Shown: positions 51,314 to 60,444, counted from the first letter of the stretch. The stretch is 64,000 bases of DNA from Microbacterium sp. Gd 4-13 (GCF_003095395.1 NZ_QEIJ01000005.1:62001-126000); one strand, 5' to 3'. Program-made: numbers and translations. The notes: generated by a model not told the origin, from the sequence alone.

Positions 51314-54300
51314 GTGAGAACTCGCCTGTCCTCGCGCGCACGTCCGATCGTCGTCGCAACGGCCATCGTGCTGCCCGCACTCGTCCTGAGCCCCACCCCC
51401 GCATTCGCCGCACCCCAGAACGGAATCGTCGCTTCCGGCGACGAGTGGTCGATCACGACCGCCCCGGGCGGCTACCTCGTCACGTACGAACTCGACGAGG
51501 CACTGCCGATCGTCAGCGACGCCCCCACTCTCGTCGTCGACGGCAAGACCGTCGGTCTCGCGATCGAGTCCGCCGACGGCCTGTCGCTGTCGGCTCTGAC
51601 CACCGACCCCGCCGTGCGCTCCGCGCGCACCGTGGAGAAGGGCTGGGCGTCGAGTGACGGCGACAAGGCCGCCGAAGGAGGTCTCACCGAGGTGACCGAC
51701 GAGGAGGTCAACGACGCGCTGGAGAGCCAGCTGCGACGGTTGGCCGCTCCGGAAGCCACCGAAGATCCGAGCGATCTCGGCTCCTACGCCGTCACCGAGG
51801 CGGAGTACGACTTCGGCGACCGCTCCGTCGCGCTCGCCGGCATCAGCGGGATCCGCGGCGAGATGACCGGCAAGATGTACCTCACGGATGCGCCGGGCGA
51901 ACGGCCGACCGTGATCCTCCTGCACGGGCGCCACGGTTCGTGCGCGACCGGCACCGCCAACCCCCTGCGGTGGCCCTGCGGGCCGGATCAGGTCAACGTC
52001 CGCTCATACCAGGGCTACGAGGGCACCGGCCGCGCCCTCGCCTCGCACGGCTACAACGTGCTGTCGATCGCGGCGAACGCGGTCAACTCCAATGACAACC
52101 AGCTGGCACTCGACTACGGCGCGCAGGCCCGCGGACAGCTCATCCTCGACACGCTCGGGATGCTGGAGAAGGCGAACGACGGGAAGCCGGTCGTGTTCGA
52201 CGACATCAGCTGGCCCAACGCCGAGGGTTCTTCCACGAAGACCACCCGCACGCTCGACCAGGCGCTGACCTACGCCACCGCCCGGACCGACGCGCCGGCC
52301 ACGGCCGCGGGCGTCACCGCAGCGTCCCTCGCGGGTCGCTTCGACCTCGACCGCGTCGGGGTCATGGGCCACTCCCGAGGCGGCGAAGGGGCGACGTCGG
52401 CGGCGACGCTCAACCAGGGCCTCGAAGACCCCTACGGCATCATCTCCGTTCTGCCGTTGGCACCCGTCGACTTCGGCCGCATGACCGTTCCCGACGTGTC
52501 TCTGGGCGTCTTCCTCCCCTACTGCGACGGCGACGTGTCGAACCAGCAGGGGCAGCACATGATCGACGACTCCCGCCACGCCTTCGGCGACGACGTGATG
52601 CGGTCGGCCGTGTGGGTCATGGGCGCCAACCACAACTTCTTCAACACGGTGTGGACGCCCGGGCTCTACCCGTACTCGACGAGCGACGACTGGAACCGCA
52701 ACGACACCACCTCGAGCTGCTCCACCCGTGACGCGTCGCGCCTCACCCCCGCACAGCAGTACCAGGTCGGCGTGTCGTACATGACGGGCTTCTTCCGCCT
52801 CACGATGGGCGGCGAGACGCAGTTCCAGACACTCTTCGACGGATCGACGAAGCCCACCACCACGGCGACGACGTTCGCCGACGTACGGGTGATGGCCAGC
52901 CAGCCCACGACGGCCACGACCCTCGTGACCGACTTCGCCGAGAGGAGCACGCTCGTACGTACGGCGGGGAGCGCTTCCGCGCAGGTGTGCGCGAACGCGG
53001 AGACGGCCACCTCGATCGCCCCGACGGTTCCCTACTGCACCACCCGCGAGATCGGAACGGCTCGGGTTCCGCACTGGACTCCCGTGCGCTTCGGACTGAA
53101 CGTGCCGGCGACCCCGGTGACCCGGGTCACCTGGACCGGATCGGCGACCGACCCCGCAGCCGCCAGCACGGGCGAGCTGCGCGTATCGGTTCCCGCCGCC
53201 CAGCGCGATGTCTCGAGCCGGTCGCAGCTGACGGTGAAGACGGCCCCCGATCGGACGGTTCCCACCGGCACCGACTTCACGATCTCGGTGATCGACGGCG
53301 CCGGCAACACCTTCTCGCGCGCAGCATCCGCCATCGACCCTCTCGCGATCAACCGCATGCCCGGCGGCACCAACACGACCCTCAACAAGTTCGTGCTGCA
53401 GCAGCTGACGATCCCGACGGCGGAGATGACCGGCATCGACCTCACCGACGTCCGCGAGATCCGCTTCACGGCGGGTGTCGGCGCCGACGGAACGGGCGCG
53501 GGCGGGGTCTATCTCTCCGATCTCGCGTTCGACACCCCGACCCCGGGCAACGCCGTCGCGCAGCAGAGGACCACGGTGAACGTCGCCTCGACCAGTGTCG
53601 AGGAGGGCAATGGCCCGAGCACCGCCGACGTGGCGGTGTACCTCGACGCACCCGCCGAGACCTCCGTCTCGGGCTGGGTCAGCGTGGTGGGTGCGAGCAC
53701 GGTCGCCTCCGCGGTGCAGAAGGTGTCGTTCGCGCCGGGCGAGATCTGCCAGGCCATCACCGTTCCGGTGAACGGTGACACCTCCCCCTACCCCGCCGGC
53801 GCAATGGGCATCACGGTGAGCGTCACGAACACCACGAACGCCGTGATGGGGTCGGACGCCTTCGGCCGGCTCGTCGTCCGGGAGGACGACGGTCTGCGCC
53901 CGCTCGCCGACCGGGAGACGCTCCCCGTCGGGGCGATCAGCGCCGGCGCCGAGGTGCCGACGGTCGGCGTGCAGGGCGACGCGTGCGCCGAACTCGCCGC
54001 CGCGGGAGAGCCCGGAGAGCTGACCGCATCGAGCACCGAGGTGGCTCCGGGCGACAGCCTGACGCTCACCGCGACCGGGTACCGTTCGGGCGAATCGGTG
54101 GAGTTCGGCTTCGGCGACCTCGCCCTCGACCCGATCGTCGCGAACGCCGACGGGGTCGCGGTCGCGACGATCGAGGTCGACGAGGAGTCCGAGCTCGGGC
54201 CGCAGGACGCGTTCGCGGTCGGTGCAGGATCGGGTCGCGTGCAGGAGACCTCGGTGGCGGTTCTCGCACCCACCGAGACGACGCTCGCCGTCGATGCCGG

Positions 54301-54838
54301 CAGCGAGCTCGTCGCCGGTGCGCCGCTCACGCTGGTGGCCACCGTGACGGGGGCCGAGACCGAGGGCGTCGTCACCTTCACGGAAGGGGCCGCTCCCACG
54401 GCTCGCGCGGATGTCGCCGCGGGCACCGTGCTCGGCACCGCCGAGGTCGTGGACGGGGTCGCGACGCTGACGATCGAGGGTGGGCTGCCCGAGGGCGACC
54501 ACGCGATCGTCGCGACCTTCGGTCGCACCGACGTCGCGTCGGCGTCGAGTTCGGCGGCGCTCGTGGTGACGATCGCCGCGGCACCGGTCGACGGCGGGGG
54601 CGAGCCGACTCCGACTCCGACCCCGACCCCGACGTCGACCCCGACGTCGACGCCGACACCCGGCTCGACCACGACGCCGCTCCCGGCCGGCACGGGCACG
54701 ACGGGCGGACAGACCGGCGCCCTGGCAGCTACGGGCGTCGCGGGCATCGGCTCGCTCGCACTCCTCGCCGCAGGTGCGCTGGGTGTGGGTCTGGTGCTGG
54801 CGATCCGACGGAGGCGGGCGGTCGACTCCGAGTCCTGA
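51314..54838 (+). CDS. Very large cell-wall-anchored alpha/beta-hydrolase-like surface protein
   Basis: The 1174-aa protein starts with GTG 51314, preceded by GGAGAACC, and opens with a signal peptide (to about residue 33, AFA). A hydrolase core includes PTVILLHGRHGSCATG, nucleophile Ser354 in GVMGHSRGGEGA and a late MGANHNFFNTVW that may supply the His. A beta-sandwich and a Calx-beta-like repeat follow, then two Ig-like repeats, a Pro/Thr-rich spacer of PT dipeptides, and at residues 1137-1141 LAATG, a membrane helix and RRRR, which is an actinobacterial sorting signal variant. It should be linked to the wall by a sortase encoded elsewhere. The substrate is unknown. Confidence 0.8.
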   Translation: MRTRLSSRARPIVVATAIVLPALVLSPTPAFAAPQNGIVASGDEWSITTAPGGYLVTYELDEALPIVSDAPTLVVDGKTVGLAIESADGLSLSALTTDPAVRSARTVEKGWASSDGDKAAEGGLTEVTDEEVNDALESQLRRLAAPEATEDPSDLGSYAVTEAEYDFGDRSVALAGISGIRGEMTGKMYLTDAPGERPTVILLHGRHGSCATGTANPLRWPCGPDQVNVRSYQGYEGTGRALASHGYNVLSIAANAVNSNDNQLALDYGAQARGQLILDTLGMLEKANDGKPVVFDDISWPNAEGSSTKTTRTLDQALTYATARTDAPATAAGVTAASLAGRFDLDRVGVMGHSRGGEGATSAATLNQGLEDPYGIISVLPLAPVDFGRMTVPDVSLGVFLPYCDGDVSNQQGQHMIDDSRHAFGDDVMRSAVWVMGANHNFFNTVWTPGLYPYSTSDDWNRNDTTSSCSTRDASRLTPAQQYQVGVSYMTGFFRLTMGGETQFQTLFDGSTKPTTTATTFADVRVMASQPTTATTLVTDFAERSTLVRTAGSASAQVCANAETATSIAPTVPYCTTREIGTARVPHWTPVRFGLNVPATPVTRVTWTGSATDPAAASTGELRVSVPAAQRDVSSRSQLTVKTAPDRTVPTGTDFTISVIDGAGNTFSRAASAIDPLAINRMPGGTNTTLNKFVLQQLTIPTAEMTGIDLTDVREIRFTAGVGADGTGAGGVYLSDLAFDTPTPGNAVAQQRTTVNVASTSVEEGNGPSTADVAVYLDAPAETSVSGWVSVVGASTVASAVQKVSFAPGEICQAITVPVNGDTSPYPAGAMGITVSVTNTTNAVMGSDAFGRLVVREDDGLRPLADRETLPVGAISAGAEVPTVGVQGDACAELAAAGEPGELTASSTEVAPGDSLTLTATGYRSGESVEFGFGDLALDPIVANADGVAVATIEVDEESELGPQDAFAVGAGSGRVQETSVAVLAPTETTLAVDAGSELVAGAPLTLVATVTGAETEGVVTFTEGAAPTARADVAAGTVLGTAEVVDGVATLTIEGGLPEGDHAIVATFGRTDVASASSSAALVVTIAAAPVDGGGEPTPTPTPTPTSTPTSTPTPGSTTTPLPAGTGTTGGQTGALAATGVAGIGSLALLAAGALGVGLVLAIRRRRAVDSES

Positions 54839-54847
54839 TCGCTCCCC

Positions 54848-54877
54848 GGGGCGCCGTCTCTTCGGAGGCGGCGCCCC
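54848..54877 (+). terminator. Terminator of the wall-anchored hydrolase gene
   Basis: A 13-bp stem (GGGGCGCCGTCTC pairing with GAGGCGGCGCCCC, one wobble) around a TTCG tetraloop is followed by TTC. It lies 9 bases past the stop codon. Confidence 0.75.
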
Positions 54878-54978
54878 TTCGCGTGCCGTCCGTCAGATGC
54901 AGGTCTCATCACATGTCCCCGCGCTCGGTCAACGATCGACGAGGCCCGAGGTGGCGCTCTGCGACGATACTGTTATTG

Positions 54979-54990
54979 TGTATATATACA
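54979..54990 (+). promoter_or_regulatory. Palindromic GntR (YtrA-type) operator and promoter
   Basis: TGTATATATACA is a perfect 12-bp palindrome 11 bases before the GTG at 55002, in a strikingly AT-rich spot (CTGTTATTGTGTATATATAC). It probably includes the -10 element and serves as the autoregulatory site of the GntR protein encoded just after it. Confidence 0.6.
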
Positions 54991-55001
54991 GAAGGGAGCT
55001 C

Positions 55002-55379
55002 GTGAAGATCATCATCTCCACCGACACCGCGGCGCCGATCTACGAACAGATCAAGACGCAGGTGCGGACGGCCATTCTGTCCGGCGAGACAGCCTCTGGC
55101 ACGACCCTGCCCTCGCTCCGGCAACTGGCCGCCGACCTGCGCGTCAGCGTGATCACCATCACACGCGCCTACAACGACCTCGTCGCGGAGGGTTTGGTGA
55201 AGAACGAGCACGGGCGAGGGTTCGTCGTGCGCGAGGTCGATTCCGATCTCGCGGCGACCGCGCTACGACACCGCGTGGACGCTGCGCTCCGCGACCTCCG
55301 CCTCGCCGCCCACCACGCGCAGCTCGACATCGACGACATCCATCGACTCCTCGACGACGTCTGGAGAACACATGACTGA
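55002..55379 (+). CDS. GntR-family regulator, YtrA subfamily
   Basis: The 125-aa protein starts with GTG 55002 behind GAAGGGAG. It has the GntR winged helix (PIYEQIKTQVRTAILSGE, LPSLRQLAADLRVSVITITRAYNDLVAEGLV) and a short two-helix C-terminal part typical of the YtrA subfamily, which lacks a large effector domain. Such regulators repress their own ABC operon, often in response to cell-envelope-active compounds. It overlaps the ABC ATPase gene by 8 bases. Confidence 0.9.
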   Translation: MKIIISTDTAAPIYEQIKTQVRTAILSGETASGTTLPSLRQLAADLRVSVITITRAYNDLVAEGLVKNEHGRGFVVREVDSDLAATALRHRVDAALRDLRLAAHHAQLDIDDIHRLLDDVWRTHD

Positions 55380-56223
55380 CACCATGGCACGCCTCGATGA
55401 TGTGGCCATCCGCCGCCGCTCCTTCGCGCTCACCGACATCTCGCTCGACATTCCCCGCGGCGCGATCGTCGGTCTCGTCGGTCCGAACGGCGCCGGGAAG
55501 ACCACCCTCATCCGCACGCTTCTCGGCCTGGTGACGCCCGACTCCGGGATCGGCGAGGTCATGGGGCTCCCCGCAGGCTCGCCGGCGGCGCTGGCGCGCA
55601 CCGGAGTCGTGCTCGATCAGCCGGCCGCCTCCCCCGACTGGCGCGTCGCCAGCATCGGTCGCCGTCTGGCACCGTTCTACGACCGGTGGGACCAGCAGCG
55701 CATGGACGACCTGCTCGATCGCTTCGCCGTCCCGCGCAACAGACGCGTGGGGGAGCTGTCGCGGGGCCAGGGCATCACCCTCACCCTCGCCACAGCCCTG
55801 GCGCAACGCCCGGAGCTCCTGATCCTCGACGAGCCATCCAGCGGCCTCGACCCGGCCTCGCGTCGCGAGATCAGCGACGTCATCCGGGAGTTCATGATCG
55901 ATCCCGACCACGCGACCTTGTTCTCGACCCACATCACGACCGACCTCGACGACCTCGCCGACGACCTCGTCGTCCTGGTGGGCGGCCGCATCGCTCGTCG
56001 AGGCCCGCTGGCAGACGTGCGCGACGAGTACGCGGTCGCCCGCGGCTCCGGCCCGCATCCCGACCGGGGTCTGATCGGCGTGCAGCGCCTCGGGCCGCAA
56101 TGGTCGGCACTGATCAGCGCTTCCGAGACCAGCGCTTTCGGCCCCGACATCGTCATCGACGCAGCCAGCGTCGACGACATCATCATCCACCTGTCCATCG
56201 AGCACGAGCGGAGCGCAGCATGA
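55372..56223 (+). CDS. ABC transporter ATP-binding protein (YtrB/BcrA-like)
   Basis: The 283-aa protein has Walker A GPNGAGKTT, Walker B LLILDEPSSGLD, an H-loop STHITTDLDDLAD and a variant signature (ELSRGQGITLTLATAL instead of LSGGQ), which is common in YtrB-type exporters. A C-terminal domain of about 70 residues follows the ABC core. It overlaps the gntR gene by 8 bases and the permease gene by 4, so all three are one operon. Confidence 0.88.
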   Translation: MTDTMARLDDVAIRRRSFALTDISLDIPRGAIVGLVGPNGAGKTTLIRTLLGLVTPDSGIGEVMGLPAGSPAALARTGVVLDQPAASPDWRVASIGRRLAPFYDRWDQQRMDDLLDRFAVPRNRRVGELSRGQGITLTLATALAQRPELLILDEPSSGLDPASRREISDVIREFMIDPDHATLFSTHITTDLDDLADDLVVLVGGRIARRGPLADVRDEYAVARGSGPHPDRGLIGVQRLGPQWSALISASETSAFGPDIVIDAASVDDIIIHLSIEHERSAA

Positions 56224-56861
56224 CGATCCTGAAATTCGCCCGATTCGACCTGGCTTCGTGGCTCCCCCGCAAGCAGACGATCCTCCCCCTCGCGTTCATC
56301 GTGGTCGTTGCGGCGGTGCTGCCCGTTCCCGGCATGGCCGTGGTCGCGGCCGCCTTCGTCGCGTCGATCATGCTGTCCGCCCCCTTCTTGGGCGACGAGC
56401 GCGGTCGACTCGAGACCCTCTACGGCATCCTCCCGGTGTCGCGCGGCAGTGTGGTCTTCGGCCGTACTCTGGCGATCCTCGTCTTCACGGCGATCGCCGC
56501 GGCCATCGCCCTGGCCGCGACCGCGGTCGTCGCCCTCGTGAGGGGCGACACGGTCGCCGCCGAGCTCATGGGAGTAGCGCTGGCCGCCGGTTTCGCGTTC
56601 ATCGGCCTGGCTATGGCGCTGCAGCTGCCGGTGCTGTTCCGTATCGGCTATGCGCGCGGGCGGCTCGTCACCTACGCGCCGGCTCTCGCCATCGCCGCAT
56701 TCCTGTGGCTGAACCAGGCGCTGGGTCTCGTCGATCTCGCCGACGGCGTTTCGGCCTCTACGGCGCAACTGATCGGCGCGGGCGTCGGCCTGGGGCTGGC
56801 CGGTGTCGTCGTCGGCGCGCTGCTGGCGACCCGCCTCTACCGCACGCGCGAGCTGCGCTAG
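56220..56861 (+). CDS. ABC-2 type membrane permease
   Basis: The 213-aa protein has about six hydrophobic helices and an ABC2_membrane_5-like layout, with FLGDERGRLETLYGILPVSRGSVVFGR as the recognisable cytoplasmic segment (the ETLYxLPVSR motif). It overlaps the ATPase gene by ATGA and should be its membrane partner in an exporter under control of the GntR protein. The exported compound is unknown. Confidence 0.85.
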   Translation: MTILKFARFDLASWLPRKQTILPLAFIVVVAAVLPVPGMAVVAAAFVASIMLSAPFLGDERGRLETLYGILPVSRGSVVFGRTLAILVFTAIAAAIALAATAVVALVRGDTVAAELMGVALAAGFAFIGLAMALQLPVLFRIGYARGRLVTYAPALAIAAFLWLNQALGLVDLADGVSASTAQLIGAGVGLGLAGVVVGALLATRLYRTRELR

Positions 56862-56955
56862 CCGTCATCGCGCGCGGGCACGCCGGCCTCCCGCGCGGGC
56901 CGTGGGCGACGCATCCCCACGGTGCGCCGCCCGCGGCCTCACCTCTCCGGCACCG

Positions 56956-57420
56956 TCACCGACTCGTCGCCGCATCGGAACGCGCGGATGCTGCGGGCGT
57001 CGCGGGCGCACGACGAGCGCGACGCTGCCACCGCCGGAGGAACAGCACGCCCGTCGTGATCAGCACCAAGTGGAAAGCTGCGAAGGCGACGTAGCTTCCC
57101 GGCGAGTAGGCGCTCGCGATCATGTACACGTCGTGCCCGACACCTCGCACGACCGACAACGCCACGAGCAACCACACCAGCGACTCCCACCACCGCGGTC
57201 GGAACGAGGCGAAGACCAGGAACGCTCCGAGCACGATCTCCTCCAGTCCGAACATGAAGGTGAAGTCGACGAACCCGTTCCACGCCGGGCCTCCCCGTGC
57301 CGCGTCGAACCCGGGCACGAGGCCATCGACCCTGCCCGTGTTGAGGAGAGGGATGAACGTGACGCCGAGCGCCATGTAGACGAGTCCGACGATGCGGAAC
57401 CACCACGCGAGAAGTCTCAT
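56956..57420 (-). CDS. Small four-helix membrane protein (BphX-like)
   Basis: The 154-aa protein has four hydrophobic helices. The spacing RIVGLVYMALG, DGLVPGFDA, FVDFTFMFGLEEIVLGAFLV resembles the BphX family of uncharacterised membrane proteins. I chose ATG 57420; a GTG at 57429 is possible. A copy of the TetR operator lies 18 bases upstream (57438-57458), between this gene and the tetR stop, so it is probably part of the TetR regulon. Confidence 0.65.
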   Translation of the reverse strand: MRLLAWWFRIVGLVYMALGVTFIPLLNTGRVDGLVPGFDAARGGPAWNGFVDFTFMFGLEEIVLGAFLVFASFRPRWWESLVWLLVALSVVRGVGHDVYMIASAYSPGSYVAFAAFHLVLITTGVLFLRRWQRRARRAPATPAASARSDAATSR

Positions 57421-57437
57421 GGACCGCACGCTAGCAG

Positions 57438-57458
57438 TTCGTTAGATGCACCGTCTAG
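57438..57458. promoter_or_regulatory. TetR operator, copy 1
   Basis: On the minus strand it reads CTAGAcggTGCATCTAACGAA, with TAGA and TCTA half-sites 7 bases apart. A copy differing only in the three-base spacer and flanks stands at 58126-58146 in the tetR promoter region. It lies directly upstream of the small membrane protein gene. Confidence 0.6.
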
Positions 57459-58106
57459 TCAATTTGACGACCGCTCACCCCATCGTTCGATGAGGCTCAC
57501 GAGAGCCCGCTCCATCCACGCGCGGTACCGCTCGTCATCCCACCCCGACCTCCTCACGAAGAAGTCGTAGGTCTCGGGACCGACGAGGTGGTTGAGCTCA
57601 TCGGTGGCCTCTTCGATCGCTCCCGTCGACAGCATCCCGCGCTCCCGAGCCCACCGCGCGGCGAGACCGATGTCGGATCGGCGACGGGCATCCAGATCTG
57701 CGACGGCGGCGCGAGCGACAGGATCGGTCTCGGCAGCCACGGCCATCGCCTGCGTGAGCCCCGCGGTGCGGCGATTGGCCTCCGCCACGTAGTCGAGCCA
57801 GCCGCGCAGCGCATCGGCACTGTCGGCGCGCGCCATGATCTCGGCCATCGCCGGCCGTTCCGACAGGCTGTGCCGCCCCTCATCGCCGGCGAAGGTGCGC
57901 TCGAACGCGGCGATGAGCAGAGCGGCCTTGGTGCCCGCCAGGCGCACCGACTGCACCGAGACGCCGGCCTCGCGAGCGATCGAGGTCATCGTCGTCGCGG
58001 GATACCCGTCGCGGGAGAACAGGGCGGCCGCCGCATCGACGATGGCCGCGCGGGTGCGGGCGGCCTCCGCCTCACGCACCGGCGAGGAATACGTTCTCGG
58101 CGTCAC
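57459..58106 (-). CDS. TetR-family transcriptional regulator
   Basis: The 215-aa protein has the TetR DNA-binding domain near its N-terminus (ARTRAAIVDAAAALFSRDGYPATTMTSIAREAGVSVQSVRLAGTKAALL) and an all-helical ligand domain. The recognition helix reads SVQSVRLAGTK where many relatives have TLYxHFGSK. I chose GTG 58106 behind GGAAGG. It diverges from a glycosyltransferase gene, and matching operators lie before both the glycosyltransferase and the membrane protein at 56956-57420. Confidence 0.87.
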   Translation of the reverse strand: MTPRTYSSPVREAEAARTRAAIVDAAAALFSRDGYPATTMTSIAREAGVSVQSVRLAGTKAALLIAAFERTFAGDEGRHSLSERPAMAEIMARADSADALRGWLDYVAEANRRTAGLTQAMAVAAETDPVARAAVADLDARRRSDIGLAARWARERGMLSTGAIEEATDELNHLVGPETYDFFVRRSGWDDERYRAWMERALVSLIERWGERSSN

Positions 58107-58125
58107 AACGACCTTCCATTTATGG

Positions 58126-58146
58126 CTAGAGTCTGCATCTAACGAA
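58126..58146. promoter_or_regulatory. TetR operator, copy 2
   Basis: CTAGAgtcTGCATCTAACGAA lies in the 60-base spacer between tetR and the glycosyltransferase gene, and can control both. It matches the copy at 57438-57458 outside the three spacer bases. Confidence 0.65.
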
Positions 58147-58166
58147 ACTTTACGTGGGAGTGCGCG

Positions 58167-59450
58167 GTGGCCACCTATCTTCTCGCGGCGAATCCGATCC
58201 ACGGGCACGTCGGTCCGATCCTGAGCGTCGCCCGGCACCTCGTCGCACGAGGGCACCGGGTCGTCGTCCTGACCGGAACCCGGTTCTCGTCGCAGGTCGA
58301 GGGCGCCGGGGCGGAGCACCGGGCGCTGACCGGGACGGCAGACTACGACGATCGACGGCCCGACACATACCTGCCCGACGGTGCGCGCTACCGTGGCGTC
58401 CGACGAGCGGAGTACGACATCCGCACCATCTTCGTCGAGACGATCCCCGACCAGTACCGATCGATCCGTCCGCTGATCGACGACCTGCGTCCCGATGCGG
58501 TGTTGGTCGACGGAGCCTTCGCCGGAGTGCTGCCCCTCATCGCGCAGACCGATGACCGCCCGCCCATCCTGGCGCTGGGGGTGACGCCCCTCAGTCAGAC
58601 CTCGCGCGATGTCGCTCCCTACGGTCTGGCTCTTCCCCCTCCCCGCGGTCGGTTCGACCGGCTGAGGTACGCCGCCATGGGCGCCGCGGCGCGACGCGTC
58701 GTCTTCGCGCCGACGCAGCGGGCCGGCGCCCGCGCCTTCGCCGCCACCGGCGCCGAACTGCGCGAGTTCATCATGGACGCCTCCCGCCACTACGACCGGT
58801 TCCTGCAGACGGGCCCGGCGGCCCTCGAGTACCCCCGCACCGATCTCGCCACCAACACCCGCTTCGTCGGCGTCCTGCCGCAGGGTGCCACGATCTCCCG
58901 TCGCCCCTCGTGGTGGGAAGAGCTCGACGGCGAACGCCCGGTCGTGCACGTGACGCAGGGGACGATCGACAACCACGACTTCGGTCGGCTGGTGCGCCCC
59001 ACCCTCGACGCCCTCGCCGATCGCCACGCGGCCGTGGTGGTGACCGCGGGCGGACGCGAGGTCGAAGCCATCGGCCCCCTTCCGCGCAACGCCTACGCGG
59101 CGAGCTACCTCGACTACGACGCGCTCCTCCCCCGTGTCGACGTCGTCGTCACGAACGGCGGATACGGCGGGGTGCAGGCGACCCTCGCCGCCGGCGTCCC
59201 CCTCGTCGTCGCGGGCGGCACCGAGGACAAACCCGAGGTCGCGGCCCGCGTCGGCTGGACCGGGGCCGGAATCGACCTCCGCACCGGCACACCGGATGCT
59301 GCGTCCGTCGGTTCTGCGGTCGCATCGATCCTCAATGACCGCTCCTACCGCGCCGCGGCGCAGCGCATCGCCGCCGACGCGGCGACGCACGACGCCCTCG
59401 GCGAGATCGCACAGCATCTCGCCGAGGCCGCCGGTGGTGTTACCCCGTGA
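58167..59450 (+). CDS. GT1-family glycosyltransferase (UGT/MGT-like)
   Basis: The 427-aa protein starts with GTG 58167. It has the two-domain GT-B fold: ATYLLAANPIHGHVGPILSVARHLVARGHRVVVLTG at the N-terminus and, in the donor-binding half, HVTQGTIDNHDFGRLVRPTLDAL, LPRVDVVVTNGGYGGVQATLAAGVPLVVAGGTEDK and GAGIDL, similar to macrolide and sterol glycosyltransferases. NGGYGG replaces the usual HxGxGS. It probably transfers sugar from a nucleotide sugar to a small lipophilic acceptor. Repression by the neighbouring TetR suggests it is induced by such a compound, for example as detoxification. Confidence 0.85.
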   Translation: MATYLLAANPIHGHVGPILSVARHLVARGHRVVVLTGTRFSSQVEGAGAEHRALTGTADYDDRRPDTYLPDGARYRGVRRAEYDIRTIFVETIPDQYRSIRPLIDDLRPDAVLVDGAFAGVLPLIAQTDDRPPILALGVTPLSQTSRDVAPYGLALPPPRGRFDRLRYAAMGAAARRVVFAPTQRAGARAFAATGAELREFIMDASRHYDRFLQTGPAALEYPRTDLATNTRFVGVLPQGATISRRPSWWEELDGERPVVHVTQGTIDNHDFGRLVRPTLDALADRHAAVVVTAGGREVEAIGPLPRNAYAASYLDYDALLPRVDVVVTNGGYGGVQATLAAGVPLVVAGGTEDKPEVAARVGWTGAGIDLRTGTPDAASVGSAVASILNDRSYRAAAQRIAADAATHDALGEIAQHLAEAAGGVTP

Positions 59451-59463
59451 CGGGGCCCCGGCG

Positions 59464-60126
59464 TCAGTAGCCCGACCCGGCGGCACCGTCCTCGACGATC
59501 GTGCGCGTGCTCGAGAGGCCGAGGCGCGAAGCGCCCGCCGCGATCATCGCCTCCGCGTCGGCGCGCGTGCGGATACCGCCCGAGGCCTTCACCTCGAGGC
59601 GATCGCCGACGGTCTGCTTCATGAGCTCCACGGCGTGCACCGTGGCACCGCCACTGGGGTGGAACCCGGTCGATGTCTTGACGAAGTCAGCCCCGGCCGC
59701 CTCCGCGGCCCGGCAGGCGCCCACGATGGCCTCGTCGGGGAGCGCGGCCGACTCGATGATGACCTTCAACACCGTCGGCGACACGGCCGCTTCCCGCACC
59801 GCGCGGATGTCCGCCTCGACGTCGGCGAAGCGCCCCTCGAGAGCGGCACCCACGTCGATCACCATGTCGATCTCGTGGGCGCCCTGAGCGACGGCGAGTC
59901 GGGTTTCGGCGGCCTTGATCTCGGAATGATGCTTTCCGCTCGGGAAGCCCACGACGACGGCGAGCTTGAGCCCCTCCGGCAGATCGACGGGAAGGACAGA
60001 CGGAGACAGGCACACGCTGTACATGCCGAGCGCGGCGCCCTCCGCGATCAGCGCGGCGACGTCGTCGCGGGTCGCCTCGGGCTTGAGCAGGGTGTGGTCG
60101 ACGTAACGTGCGAGCGAGGTGGTCAT
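59464..60126 (-). CDS. deoC: Deoxyribose-phosphate aldolase
   Basis: The 220-aa protein is a complete class I aldolase: [16 protein letters not shown] at the start, [26 protein letters not shown], the Schiff-base lysine in [17 protein letters not shown] and [15 protein letters not shown]. It splits deoxyribose 5-phosphate into acetaldehyde and glyceraldehyde 3-phosphate. It starts at ATG 60126, 16 bases after the stop of a sugar-permease remnant, so it was once the last gene of a sugar or nucleoside uptake operon. Confidence 0.93.
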   Translation of the reverse strand: MTTSLARYVDHTLLKPEATRDDVAALIAEGAALGMYSVCLSPSVLPVDLPEGLKLAVVVGFPSGKHHSEIKAAETRLAVAQGAHEIDMVIDVGAALEGRFADVEADIRAVREAAVSPTVLKVIIESAALPDEAIVGACRAAEAAGADFVKTSTGFHPSGGATVHAVELMKQTVGDRLEVKASGGIRTRADAEAMIAAGASRLGLSSTRTIVEDGAAGSGY

Positions 60127-60142
60127 CGTTTCTCCGATCGAA

Positions 60143-60295
60143 TCAACGAGCCGCGGCGAGTGCGCGACTGTCCAGCAGTTTGTTCAGCACGAGTGCGAGC
60201 ACGAGGATGACGCCGGTGGCGATCATCTGCACGAACGACCCGATGCCCATGAGGTTGAAGAGGTTCTTCAGAACCGACAGCAGCAGTGCGTTCAA
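60143..60295 (-). pseudogene. C-terminal remnant of a ribose-type sugar ABC permease
   Basis: About 48 residues ([36 protein letters not shown]) match the last two membrane segments of RbsC-like permeases, whose full length is over 300 residues; compare the intact permease at 9649-10701. The frame stays open to about 60370 but the extra text has no family resemblance. Everything upstream has been lost, so the remainder is a relic, although a chimeric short membrane peptide could still be made. Confidence 0.75.
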
Positions 60296-60310
60296 CTTTT
60301 GAGCGGGTTC

Positions 60311-60357
60311 CTGCTCACATGAGCAATTCACCCCCGATGACGTGCGCATATGCGCAC
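60311..60357. promoter_or_regulatory. Two palindromes upstream of deoC and of mtnA
   Basis: TGCTCACATGAGCA (60311-60324) is a 6-bp inverted repeat with a 2-base centre, and GTGCGCATATGCGCAC (60342-60357) is a perfect 16-bp palindrome followed by another half, GCGCACAT. They lie between the deoC relic operon and the divergent mtnA gene and look like operators for one or both; no regulator is adjacent. Confidence 0.45.
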
Positions 60358-60444
60358 AGATTGCGCACATGGGGCCCCGCCGAGACGACCCGGTGGGACT
60401 CTCGCGCCGAGCGCCCGGCCGCCGCCGCGTGGAAGGATGGGCGG

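Noticed and set aside
54600-54665. CCGACTCCGACT-like simple repeat as a variable-number tandem repeat
   Set aside because: It encodes the Pro/Thr spacer normally found before wall-sorting signals, so coding need explains it.
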